From positions 1 to 64,000 of the forward strand of contig JAEQBH010009418.1 in assembly GCA_016808115.1 (NCBI GenBank): 64,000 nt of DNA. Reading direction: 5' to 3'. Below the pieces are notes generated by a model. It had not been told where the DNA came from, ran no database searches, and worked only from the letters and a program-made list of their open reading frames with translations. Shown here in pieces: positions 23,141 to 33,760 of this stretch (position 1 is its first letter; the number at the start of each line of letters is the position of its first letter). The position numbers and the translations under genes are program-made. The DNA is from Tetrastigma voinierianum (Eukaryota; Streptophyta; Magnoliopsida; Vitales; Vitaceae).

Positions 23141-24735
23141 CCTAACATTTTAGGTTGGTCATATTTTTAAAAAATCAATTTTATTTTCATCATTATAATT
23201 TTAAATTAGTTATAAAGTATAATTTTATAATATGAATTAAGTTTTTTTACTAGGAAAGAAAATTTTCATTGATCCAAAGCGGCGATGATACATTTTGAAT
23301 ATACAAAATCAAACTACTAAAAACATTAGAGGATGACAGTCAAACTACATTTTTCACGTGCGTTCCTACTCGATGACGAGACTCACTTTTTATTGAAAAA
23401 ATATTTCTTTAAAAAAAAATTTAGAATCAACACTTATTTTGTTTATTTTTTAAAGGAGAAAACAAAATAAGAAAATAAAACCATGTATGGTTCTTGTCTA
23501 TGAAAAACCAAATCCAAATCACAAAGTCAATTCACCTATACAGGAATGTCGATAGTGAGTAAACCATATCTATGCCCATTATAAAAAAGTGTGTCTATTA
23601 AACAAGTTTAGATAAGCGTGTCGATTAATTATTAATTATGAATCATAGAAAAAATCACATGACTCAATACATAAAAATTATTCACTTGCAAAGGGATATC
23701 AATTTTATTTTTAAAAATTATATGATCCAATTTTTATTTAGGAGATATTATTTACATTTATTTTATAAAAAAAATTTCAAGAAAATTAACAGTTTAACTT
23801 TTTTTAAAATATTTTTTTATTCTTATTAGGAAATATAATTTTATTGAAAATTGCTTTAAGAAAGTTATTTTATTTAAAAAATGGACAATCTGCAAGCACA
23901 AATGAATGAAGGACATTTTGGTTAAAAAAAATTTTGAATTTTCTTAAACAAAATTTAGATTCTTTATAAAAGAAAATCATCTTTCTATTTTTTTTTTGTA
24001 GAACAAAAAAGGTGTTTAAAAACATATTATGAACTTGTTTTATTAACTCAAAGTATAGATATTCTTTATTCTTTATAGTATATACAATCAACTCCATTTT
24101 AATGTCATTATTAGCTAATTTAATAATATGGATATCTAACATTTAATCATACAAGGTAAACTAAAAAGTTAAGCTTACTTATAAACTTTATACTAATTAA
24201 CAACTCAAAAAGTGATAACTTAGAGGATAAATTCAGAAGTGATACAAAATTTGATTTTCATAATTCAAGACAATTAGACACATGAGAACCTAAAATTACA
24301 TCCAAAATATCATAATTTTTAATTAACAATATGAAAGTATACCCAAAACAAACTACTAGAGAGTTAATGGATTTAGAACACAAAATATGATTGAACTTAA
24401 ATATCACAGTGTCCCAGTATAATAAAACTAAGAATACAAAATTCAAACTTATATAAAACAAATTTCATTCCATCCATACCCCAAATCTCTCACATAATCA
24501 AGCCCATTCTAATCCCATAATGTATATACACATGTGAACTTTATGCCAATTAAGATGAAAGTTGTTAATTTTTAGGGGATTAAAAAGAGAGAAGCAATGA
24601 ATGTTTGGTGAGAAAAAAAAGCAAAAAACGTGTTTGGATTATAAAAAAAAGGAGGGGGGGATAACCGTTTAAAAGGGACAAAACGGAAAAAATATTGCAA
24701 ATCTAATCCTTTTATTTAAATAAGGATAAATACAT
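23141..24735. other. AT-rich intergenic DNA, nothing recognised
   Basis: Very AT-rich sequence with short Lys/Phe/Asn-rich reading frames that look like composition effects. TTTTACTAGGAAAGAAAATTTTCATTGATCC at 23247 resembles the tails often left by plant LINEs, but no LINE coding remnant follows. No RNA gene, MITE ends or promoter could be supported. Confidence 0.4.
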
Positions 24736-24828
24736 CATTTTGACAATTTTACCCCTCTGCCACCTTATAACAATTTACTCTCATTTCCTTCTAACTTTAC
24801 TTTTCCTTCCATTTACCTTTCCTTATTT

Positions 24829-24978
24829 CTCTCACGATTCTAGCTCTTCTCCTTCACATTTGTTTTTCCTTAGGTCTCTACTTTCACCGATTGTTTTACA
24901 ACTAGGGATTTCCTCAACTTTCCTTTTCCCTCTATTTTCCTTTCGTTATTTATTTCTCTCACGATTCTAGCTCTTCTC
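24829..24978. repeat. 127-bp tandem duplication, pyrimidine-rich
   Basis: CTCTCACGATTCTAGCTCTT occurs at 24829 and again at 24956, each followed by CTC and preceded by similar CCTT(A/T)-rich sequence. Two units with a 127-bp period in a pyrimidine-rich stretch just before a Gypsy LTR. Confidence 0.75.
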
Positions 24979-24991
24979 TTTAATCAATTAT

Positions 24992-27000
24992 TGTAGCGCC
25001 CCAAACCACAGGTGTCCGTTGACTACCGTCAACTGCGGAAATTCTATATGTCTCGTATGTGAGACTCATACTACCAGTAAAATACCTCTTGGGCTCATAA
25101 ACCAATACTCATAAAAACAAATATCTAACTATTCTCAATTATCTCCTAATAATTCAATGATTGATTACCTTTGCAAACATATATTAAAATCTACAATTCT
25201 TTATATTTATGTCAAAAAACCATCAAAACCCTGGCAAGCTTCTTCAAAATCAACCTCTAAATGGTTGTCTTCTCGGCGCTCACATTACTGTAAATGATAT
25301 CAGCCAATGAGGGTGAGAAACTAATGCTCGGTAGTGGAATCACCACAAATGGGTTACTCCACCCTAAGTGCATATGCGATGCTCAGTAAACACACTCAAG
25401 TAAATACGTGATCCTGTGAATGTCTACATGATCACCCCATGTCAGTCCTCACCGACTCACTCACACTTGCTAAGCCATGTATGAGAAAATAATCATTTAA
25501 AAAAACAAAACTTGTTGTTCTTGAAAATACACTACCCGAGCGTGGTAAAAATATGAGACTACCTCGAGGGCGAATTGGTTGGTGAGCTTTCAGCTTGATC
25601 ATGGTCCTCATCAAAAAATGATATATGGCCACATCTCCCAGCAATTCTCAGGAATAATATCATCTATGAAATTCCTTCGCAACCATATACTGTTTTTACA
25701 AAAATCATGTCATGCACTCATTTTTAGTTCTAGGTTACCGGTCGTATGAAAATACATTATGCCATTTTCAAAACCATTTATACAATATGTCAATATGCAT
25801 ATTTTCAATCAACTACAATTACACACATGTAATTCATCACATCAATCATCACCCAATTTAGCTCACTTGAGCAAATCATAAATCTCATCTCTAATGGCTT
25901 CTGACCTGATTTTATTCCATATAATTGTGTCCTAGTGTTAACACATTAAATCATGTCTTAACCTATCTAGTTCCACACATATCAAGTCATTCACATCAAA
26001 CAATTCGAATACCAAAACACATGGACATTTATGGTCCATTCCTGGCAGGTTGTTTACATGCAGTCCTAAGCAGGCATGTGGGGTGTCACAGGCGTACTCC
26101 TTCTACTCATCGGTTCCTCTTGGTGGGCAATTCCACATCTTTTCAGGCCTCATAGTTACCAACACACAATTTAATTAATAAATTATCATCAAACACCCAA
26201 AGCAGTCCCACAAAAACATGCAGTTTGCTAAATGGGTCTAAAAATTCCAACACTTCGGTTCAATTTGGAACCGATCAAGCGACCCCTGCGGCCTCGATCA
26301 GCTCAAACATCGCAAATGGCTTAAATAAAGTGTAAAACAAGTAGGGATAAAACCCTACCTTTGTGAGTTGTGAAACTCCTGGCCCAGTACTACGCGTTGT
26401 CCTCTCTGAGTAGAACAACTCTCCTTCTTGTCACGAAGGAATCCGACGGTCGGATCTCCCACGATTCTAGAAAGAAGGAAAACTCTCTCTCTCTAAAAAT
26501 CAAATTTGAAAGCCACTGTATATTTTTTCCTTTCATGTCCCTCGTTTTCTTTTTATTTTCTTGTGCATTTCCCATTTTGCTTTCTTTCTTTTTACCGTTC
26601 TGTACAAATATCTTTCATTTTATAACTTTGTTTATATCGGGTTTTCTCCTTCTGCTGCGCTCTCCTACTTTTGGGCGTTACTCGTATGGAATGAAAATAG
26701 GAAGTTATCTCTCCTTCCTCGAAGCCAAATGTGTGCATTATCGCTTTCATTGCTTCTTTTTATTTAGTCGTTTTATGGCTTAAATCTGACCACATGTATT
26801 TCGTCGTGAGCCATGGGTTCCTTACCCACACATGGCCATTGTGAGCCATAATTTTCAGTGAGATACCGTGGCTTTGTCAAGTGTCAGCTCTCTTATGGTC
26901 TTGGCGTGTGGCGTCGGCGCTAACGAGTGTGTGTCAGGCGCACGCCTCGGCGTGAAATCCGAAATGCGCCGGAATCGGTGAAGTCGGCCAGTGATGGCCG
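24992..27000 (-). mobile_element. Gypsy LTR, minus strand, 5' end missing
   Basis: Plus-strand start TGTAGCGCCCCAAACCACAGG is the reverse complement of a normal LTR 3' end. Collinear with the solo LTR at 19165-21421 (reversed), including the GAATTGGTTGGTGAGC block and the GAGAATAATCATT/CATGTATGAG region, and with 55579-57654. The match ends near GCGTGAAATCC...AAGTCGGCC at about 26940-26990. The first ~120 bp of the LTR (TGTAAGACCCGAG) is absent, so it is truncated or carries a deletion. No partner LTR is visible. Confidence 0.7.
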
Positions 27001-27900
27001 AATTGAGGTTTGAATCACTTCTTCTTCACAACACATCCTACATAGACATTTCTTCTTGAACTTGAGATGTTTTTTAAATAAGAAGAAGAACAAGAATTAA
27101 GTTGGTGAAGATAAATTGTTAAGATTCTTTAAGTGATAAATGAAGAAAAATGGGAACCCAACTTCGTATTTTTTAAGGTTGGGAAGAGAGAAAGCTTGAA
27201 GGAATGGAAAATCAAAAGAAAATGGTGATGTGAAGGACACCTTGAAAGATAATTTTGTCTAAATTGATGATATTTTAAAGTATAAAAGTAAGAGATTAGT
27301 TTCTGAAATAATTTTATTTTTGTCAATTTAACCAATTTTCTAAAAAAGAAGTTATTTTGAGTTCGAGGAATTAAGAGAAATGGAGAAGAGAAGAGGAAGA
27401 AGAAGGAAAGAGGACGAAAAGAGGGAGAAAGCGAGGGGAGAGAGAGAGGGAGTTGGGTGGAGTTGGAGTTGGGTGACAGTGTTAAGGCGTGGGAGAAGAT
27501 AAGAATAATAGGGGGCATGGGAAGATTTGAGAGATTAGAAAAATAATAATAAATTAAATTAAATTAAAAAGTAATATTTAATAATAATAATAATATAAGT
27601 GTAAGTTTGGGGTTTATAATGATATAGTATATAAATTAATAATAAAAATAAAAAATGGCTCAAAGCCTAAACAATTGATAATCCTAAAATGTCTAAAATA
27701 CTTAAGATTACAGGTTTAATTAAACATACTGATCAAGAGTGATTTGATAATCGAAGCGTCGTCTGAATCACTCATATAAAAATCAATAAAAAAACATACG
27801 TTGTAACAATTCGACGATAAAACATAAGAAAACAAAGAAATATCAAATGAAAGCTCAAATCGAAACATCCTCATTTGAGCACAAAATCACTCCTCGTTTC
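27001..27900. other. Intergenic: purine-rich tract and AT-rich stretch
   Basis: Bases 27370-27475 are almost pure G/A on the plus strand (GAGAAGAGAAGAGGAAGAAG and GAGAGAGAGAGGGAG). Bases 27540-27660 are made of AAT/TAAT words. The Ser/Pro/Leu-rich minus-strand frame over the purine tract is compositional. No gene seen. Confidence 0.5.
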
Positions 27901-27928
27901 GATGAAAAAAAAAAAGAATAAAAGAAAG

Positions 27929-28194
27929 CTAGGGTTTCGAGAATTTTTACCGATAATTAAGTTTGGTATTTGGACTTTTTTTTTTTATAAAAACAAATAT
28001 GGGAAAATCAGCATTTTTTTTAGGGCTTTACGATGTAAACAGGCGACCATTCTTTGTTATGGGTGGGCTTTGGATTTCATTGAAACCCAGGCGAAGAAAC
28101 TCAAACCAAACGGAGCCTGCATATGGTTGGCCCATCATAGCCCATTCTCTTTCATCATTTTCTCCGACAGTCTCGGTTCAATTATCCCTCGCTC
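27929..28194 (+). promoter_or_regulatory. Promoter of CWF19-like gene: telo-box and site II boxes
   Basis: CTAGGGTTT at 27929-27937 matches the plant telo-box (reverse of AAACCCTAG). TGGGCT at 28064-28069, GGCCCA at 28129-28134 and AGCCCA at 28139-28144 match site II elements. In plants this pair is typical of promoters of ribosomal, translation and RNA-processing genes. The nearest downstream start codon is 28195. No clear TATA box. Confidence 0.65.
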
Positions 28195-31059
28195 ATGGCT
28201 CCTCCCAGAATTCTACTCTGTGGAGAGCGTGACCGACGCCTCAACCAGCTCGTCAAGCGAATCTGCTCCGGTGATCTTTCGTTTCTCCTCTCCTGTGTTA
28301 ACCATAAATATATATCTGTAATCTAGTGTTTTGATCCATTTTGTTATTGTTTTTATTGTTCAATTGAGTTAGCGCAAGTCCGGCTGGTCCATTGATGCGG
28401 TTATCTCGTGGGCGGATTCTTCGGACTTCGCGGAGAAGCTCCAGGGTTCTGGACTACGACGAAGGACAGGTCAAATCCCTCTTCCGGCGTACTTCGCCGG
28501 TGACTACGATGTCGGTGCGCGAAGGTTCTATTGGCGCTTCAGGATTCGGCGAATCTGGGGTTCAAGATGGACAGTTTGAGGATATGTGATAATTTGACTG
28601 GTTAAGGCAGTGGCAGGATTCACTCTCCATGGTATGAATTATGGGTTTTTGTTAATTTATCTTTTAATGCATTTTCTGTTTGGTTTCATGTAAGTAGAGA
28701 AAGTAAAAAGAGTGGAACTTGTAAGTTGTAACCATCATCTACGTAACAATGAGCATGCTACATTGCTGCCTATTTCCATTCTTAATTTTTTTCAAAAAAG
28801 TGAATCAGAAAATTGTTTTAAACATGACAAATATGTTTCATTTTCCTTTAATCGTGTGGCTTTGGTAGCAGAAGCACGACCAGTTCCACATTACCATGCA
28901 ATCCCTATGATTCTTTGCAGTTTCAGATAGATTAAAAATGCGAAAACCTTCGCTTTTTACTTAGTTCTATCAGGCTTACTTGATTGAGAATTGCATTGTT
29001 TGTGGGTTAGATGGTGAGAAGACTAAAAATTAAAAACGGTTCATTTGGTTTGTTTTTCTGCATTTTCTCTGGGGCCAAATATGGTAGTTTGTTTAAGTTG
29101 ACAAGATTACGGCCTTTTTTTATCAATGGCAGCCTTTAAAAACTACTTGAGTTACGATGCCTTTGGCTCTTTTGCCTCTGAGTTACTGTTCAATTAATTG
29201 CATCATAAAACTACTGTTTATTATATGACAGTTTGCATTTCAGCGTATAGGCAAGAAATTTGTGGCTCATTGCTTATTGTTGTAATTGGTTAGTTGATAC
29301 TGACAATTTTGATATTAGTATAAACAAAACATCACTGAATGGTTACTTTCAAAATATATATTCTTTTTTTACGCCCAGATGCATGTTATTGCTGTTTGCA
29401 ATTATCATTTTTTATCTGATTTTCTGTAATCTTAATTAGGGTTATATGTAGCCTACATTTTTCTGGTAGGCAATCATTGAATGAGGTCAGCAATTTGGAA
29501 CATACAGTCAAGATGATGTTGCTGCATTGCGGAGCATTGGCGGACAAACCTGGAATAGTTGATTTGTTCTTAACATATCCTTGTTGAAGCATTGGTCATT
29601 TCATTGCCTTAAAAATATTTGCTTTAACTTCTAGTTTCGTATGAGTTAGGATTTTCTTAATTAGATACCACTAATAGATGGCCCAGTGGAGTCACAAAAG
29701 GAGCTGTTACATCTAATATTCCTCAATCTCAGATTCATCAGGTAGTGATTCTACCATCTACCATATCAGAGCTAGTAGGGAAATTAAACCTCGGTAAGTC
29801 TTGATGGGACAATTATTTAGCATATCTTTTCTTCTAAAACTAGTTACTGTTTTTCAACCAATCTAGTTCTTATTTGTATTATAATTTTTTGAATGTGTAT
29901 TCAAACTTCAAGCTAGTATTAGATTCAGCGTGGATCATGATAATTATTTCATTTATATGAATAAGCTGTCTTGAAAAAATCTCCTAATTAAGTATTTTTT
30001 AATTTGTTTGAGACTTTGAGTGGCAAATGTGCCACAAAGTTGCCCTCTATCTGACCGGTTGTGCGGAAGCAAGTGTGGATTCGAACACACACATGCTGCT
30101 TGATTTTTCTATGAATCACTTAGAAAATAATGTTATGAAATTAGGTTTGGTTATCTTCAAGTAAAAAGAGGCATGAGGGGAGGACCCAGAGTCTCTGAGT
30201 GAATCGGCTTGGATATTTTTTTGTTAATTATGTGTGCCTCGAAGCTGCCTCTTTTCCCCATGTGTGGAGCGTGAGGATAATTACAGTAATTATCTAGGCA
30301 TTGAATGGATTGGGCGACAAGGTAAAAATTCTTGTAGCTTTAAAACTTAGATGACTCTTTTTTTTTTTGTCTAAAATTGAGTTTCAAATGGAGAATATTT
30401 TTCTGTTGAGAGACCACCAATATAATAAGCTAAGGGTGTAACCTTTCCTTGGATAGTTTTTTGATGATCACGACTCTTGGTCTTTATTTCTATTATTTGT
30501 TTCTCTTTTGTTTGAGTGCACAGAAGTGATATTTGGAAATTGCCATTTATTGGCTTCCCCATATACTGTGATCATTGGAAAATTTTGTATGTTCATTCTA
30601 TTTTGTAGCATGACAAACGATATTGTGGGTCATAGGTTGTCTTCTTATGACCTTTATCACATTCTTTGGTATAAGGGTATTTTCTATGATCGAGAACCAT
30701 ACTCCAATCTTGTCTTTGTGCATGTAACAGCACAGGTCTTGCTCTGTTGAATAAAAATAAGCAGTGTGATTCTCCTTCTCAACTAGCTTTCTACAATCTT
30801 CCACATCGTCTTGTTTCTTTGGTATGATATGAAGCCGTGTGTGTATTAATACCGATTTGTATATTACTTTTGTATTACCCTTTTGTGTAAATATTATGCT
30901 GATCTGTCTTTAGATTTTAAACACCTACCTATTGTGGTGTTAGAAACTATTCTCTCTAGTTGACCCAACAAAAAACTTCTCTTTATCTAAGTTAAGATCT
31001 CTTGAGTCTCCACATGCGAATAAAAGTCACGACCAATGATAGAATTAGTCAAAACGGAT

Positions 31060-31385
31060 TCCCCCTGCTTGGAAGCCTTACATGGTCATGGACTCACATA
31101 AGGATTGGGGATTAAGTCGATCAAAAAAAAAAAAAAGAGTTGAGGATTAAAGATTGATTTTGATTCGATTCGGTTGTGACCCATTCTCTCTTCTTTGTGG
31201 ATGTTGTTGCTTTAACCTTGGCGGAAGAGCCGTTGCGGTTTCCAAAACAATTGGTTCCCTGCTGGAAGCCTTTAGTCTCAGACCCACGTAAGGATTGGGG
31301 ATTAAAGACTGATTTTGATACAATTTGTTGTGACCTATTTTCTCTTGCGTGGATGTTATTTGCTTTAATCTTGATGATCCGCGCG
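31060..31385 (+). repeat. ~190-bp imperfect tandem duplication in intron
   Basis: GGATT/GGTTCCC(C)CTGC(TT)GGAAGCCTT, ACATAAGGATTGGGGATTAA and GATTTTGAT(T/A)C then GTGACC(C/T)A and TCTC...GTGGATGTT occur twice, the AGGATTGGGG landmarks lying at 31101 and 31291. The first unit has an extra A-run at about 31123-31136. Lies in the long intron between CWF19-like exons 5 and 6. Confidence 0.7.
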
Positions 31386-31780
31386 GTTCAAAACATTGCA
31401 TCTATATAATGGCATTTTAGAACATTATTTTGAAAGCTAACATCATTATCTTAAAGTCGGCCTGTTCGAATTAAATGAGTAGTGACCTAGTTTCAAGCAA
31501 TGCATCTATAAAAAGTACCTAGTTTAAGCATGTGATGTTAGATCCCACGGCCGGTTTCTATTCCTTTGTCTATTGCAATAAGGTATTATGAACTATTGAT
31601 TAAAAACTTTTCAATCATACTTGCAACCACTTGTGTATTTACTTATTGGGCATATTTGGGAGTATAAGTTTTTATCCTATATCCAAAATGTTTTTCCATC
31701 CCAAAACCATGTTCTCATTTGTATGAGTTATGCGTCGGTTGTGAATCTCTAAACTCCCACCTAGATCCTTAGTGACGAAG

Positions 31781-32002
31781 ATTATGGCGATTGATTAAGA
31801 ATTTGGTTTAGATCGAGTTTTGGAGTATTATTGCACATCGACACCATAAGCGCTATGCATGAGATGTTGGCACAGCTCTGCGAGATTATAGAGGCGATTG
31901 ATTAGTGTTGATTTAGATTAGTTCGATTGTTGAGGACATCGACACCATGTATGAGGAGATTATGGTGCTCTGTAAGCGCCATGCATGAGATGTTGGCTTA
32001 GG
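31781..32002 (+). repeat. ~105-bp imperfect tandem duplication in intron
   Basis: ATTATGGCGATTGATTA...CATCGACACCATAAGCGC(T/C)ATGCATGAGATGTTGGC occurs at 31781-31873 and, with small insertions, at 31885-32002. The surrounding stretch (31700-32460) is somewhat more GC-rich than the neighbouring introns and may be an old transposon insertion. No coding motif recognised. Confidence 0.65.
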
Positions 32003-33141
32003 TTGGCTGCGAAGCCCCGGATTAGGTGGAAACCATTAAATTAGAGGCAGCAATCTACGCTCTGACGGGAGAGCTTAGAGGTACACCACCACCCAGCCTT
32101 TATTACCCTCGCCGCGAGTTCTAAGCGGTTTGACCCTACGGTGCTGATCAATTTGTTATCATTCGAGAGGTTATAGTTCGGTGGCTCAATATTGCCCATA
32201 AAAAAAAAAAAAAAAAAAAAAATTGTTCGATGGCTCCAATATTACGGCATCTGTAGTCATGGTTGCTCCCTTAGTGGAGGATCCCGGTTGGTAGGGCATG
32301 CGGCTTGTTGAGGATGTCTGATGGACGCATGATGACTTGGGGATGACATGGATTATGGATGCTGATGTTATTACGTAGTGGCCTAGGATCTACCTTAGAT
32401 TGTTCTAATCTCACGCCGATACCCCTCCACACGAAGGGTTCCCATTCACTTTAAAGCACCTATCTCTTGATGGTGCTGCCCCATCACCTTCATATTCTTG
32501 TTATTTGATTTGCGTCTTGCCCGCTGTTCCAAGACTTCTTTGCATTCTTTTATTTGTGGTTCAATATTACATCCAGTCAAGCTATATAAAAAATAAATTG
32601 TGTCTGTGCCTTTAGGTAAAAATGTACTTTTTTATAAGTAAGGAGTCATGAAAATGTCTTAGCATTTTTTTTTTTGAGTAAAATGTATGACTTGCACTTA
32701 GTTTTTACTTTGTTGCACATTTAGTTGGGCATTCAATAACCTTTGGGTTCTTGGTTCTGCTTCTCAGAAATTTATTTATGCCATTTCTCCCCATTATCAA
32801 CATCTACAATGTCTTGATAAGATTTGCAAAGCCACCAAATACTACCTTATTTCCTTATAATGTTATTGAAGAGACAGCTCCACTAATCAAACAACGAGAG
32901 ACTATGCTTCGATGAAACAGTGCAGGAGGTCTGGATCATAGAAAATGCTAAGTCTACTTAGGTTGAGTTTTTCCATGGATGTAAATAATTTCTAATTTAA
33001 TGCAGATTGATAATTATTATAATTCTTAGATAATTGATGGGTTTTCAAATTTTAATCAGCTTATTTTCTAATTAAGCTTTTTCCTTTGTACTTAATTCCA
33101 TTGCTTGGTACTAATGATTCTTCTTACACAAATAAGTTCAG

Positions 33142-33426
33142 GTCAAAAAACTGCTGGTTCTGTTTGTCAAGCCCTGAGGTGGAATCACATCTAGTCATCA
33201 GCTTAGGAGAAAGTTACTACTGCGCACTAGCAAAAGGTCCACTTGTTGAGGACCAAGTACTGATTTTACCTGATGAACATTCACCTAATACCCTTTCTTT
33301 GCCCTCGGAGAGCGAGACAGAGCTTGTTAGGTTTCAGAAGAGCTTGAAGATGTATTTCAAGACACAAGTGAAGGAGGTTGTTTTCTTTGAGTGGATATTC
33401 AAGCGTGTACTCATGCTAATATTCTG
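33142..33426 (+). CDS. CwfJ C-terminal domain 1 exon
   Basis: The best-preserved exon in the window. After acceptor TTCAG it reads SKNCWFCLSSPEVESHL, then GESYYCALAKGPLVEDQ, then EVVFFEW, closely like the HIT-like CwfJ_C_1 domain, including the CWFC motif. It is open for about 80 residues. Near the end one lost base turns the expected KR-THAN into KRVLML. A donor-like GTAAAG follows at 33427. The next exons expected in the family are missing; an R1 repeat begins 335 bp downstream. Confidence 0.8.
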
Positions 33427-33555
33427 GTAAAGAAATTTGCTTTACATGTCTTCTACAGGTATTTCTTGAATTAATCGCAACATTTGTCTAAAATTTATTG
33501 AGTTGCTTGCAAGTTGATATGATTACTACCACCCCAACCCCCATTAGTCCTTTGC

Positions 33556-33752
33556 TTTTTTTTTTTCTTTTGATAAATAAGAAAGATGAATATATTCAAG
33601 AGGAGGAGCCGCCAATGTGGCGACTCGAAAATCACCAGTTCACTTGCTTTGTATATAATTCCGCTATGAATGCATAAATTTTATTTCTTTATTTTGATTA
33701 GTAAGAAAAGCTGAATATATGCAGAGAAAAGCCGCAAAGTGGTGACTCAATT
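33556..33752 (+). repeat. Duplicated LINE-tail-like segment
   Basis: TTTGATAAATAAGAAAGATGAATATATTC...GCCGCCAATGTGGCGACTC (33562-33627) and TTTGATTAGTAAGAAAAGCTGAATATATGC...GCCGCAAAGTGGTGACTC (33694-33750) are two worn copies. A(A)GAATATATT tails are common at LINE 3' ends in plants, but no reverse transcriptase is present. It sits between the last CWF19-like exon and R1 copy 2. Confidence 0.5.
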
Positions 33753-33760
33753 AATTATCT

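Larger units (their letters stand above)
28195..33426 (+). pseudogene. CWF19-like (CwfJ family) gene, broken and incomplete
   Basis: Recognised by peptide matches to plant CWF19-like protein 1 (CwfJ plus CCCH zinc finger; Drn1-like, implicated in turnover of excised intron lariats in the nucleus). Exon 1, 28195-about 28265: MAPPRILLCG then RLNQLVKR. Exon 2, 28373-28631: FAEKLQGF, YFAGDYDVGA, ANLGFKMD and a GSGR-TLHG end before donor GTATG. Exon 3, about 29440-29583: SGRQS, TYSQDDVAALR and KPGIVDLFLTYP over two frames. Exon 4, 29678-29793: WPSGVTKGA to SELVGKLNL before donor GTAAGTC. Exon 5, about 30640-30775: KGIFYDREPYSN and VHVT. Exon 6, 33142-33426: CwfJ C-terminal domain 1. Exons 2, 3 and 6 contain 1-2 nt indels. 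The zinc-finger region (expected between exons 5 and 6) and everything after exon 6 were not found. Spliced introns argue for a native locus rather than a processed copy. Confidence 0.8.

Noticed and set aside
27129..27518. Minus-strand frame of 129 codons
   Set aside because: Encoded by a purine tract; Ser/Pro/Leu/Phe-rich with no motif.
30070..30105. tRNA-like B box (GTTCGAATCC on the minus strand) as a tRNA or SINE
   Set aside because: No A box at the right distance and no cloverleaf partner arms.
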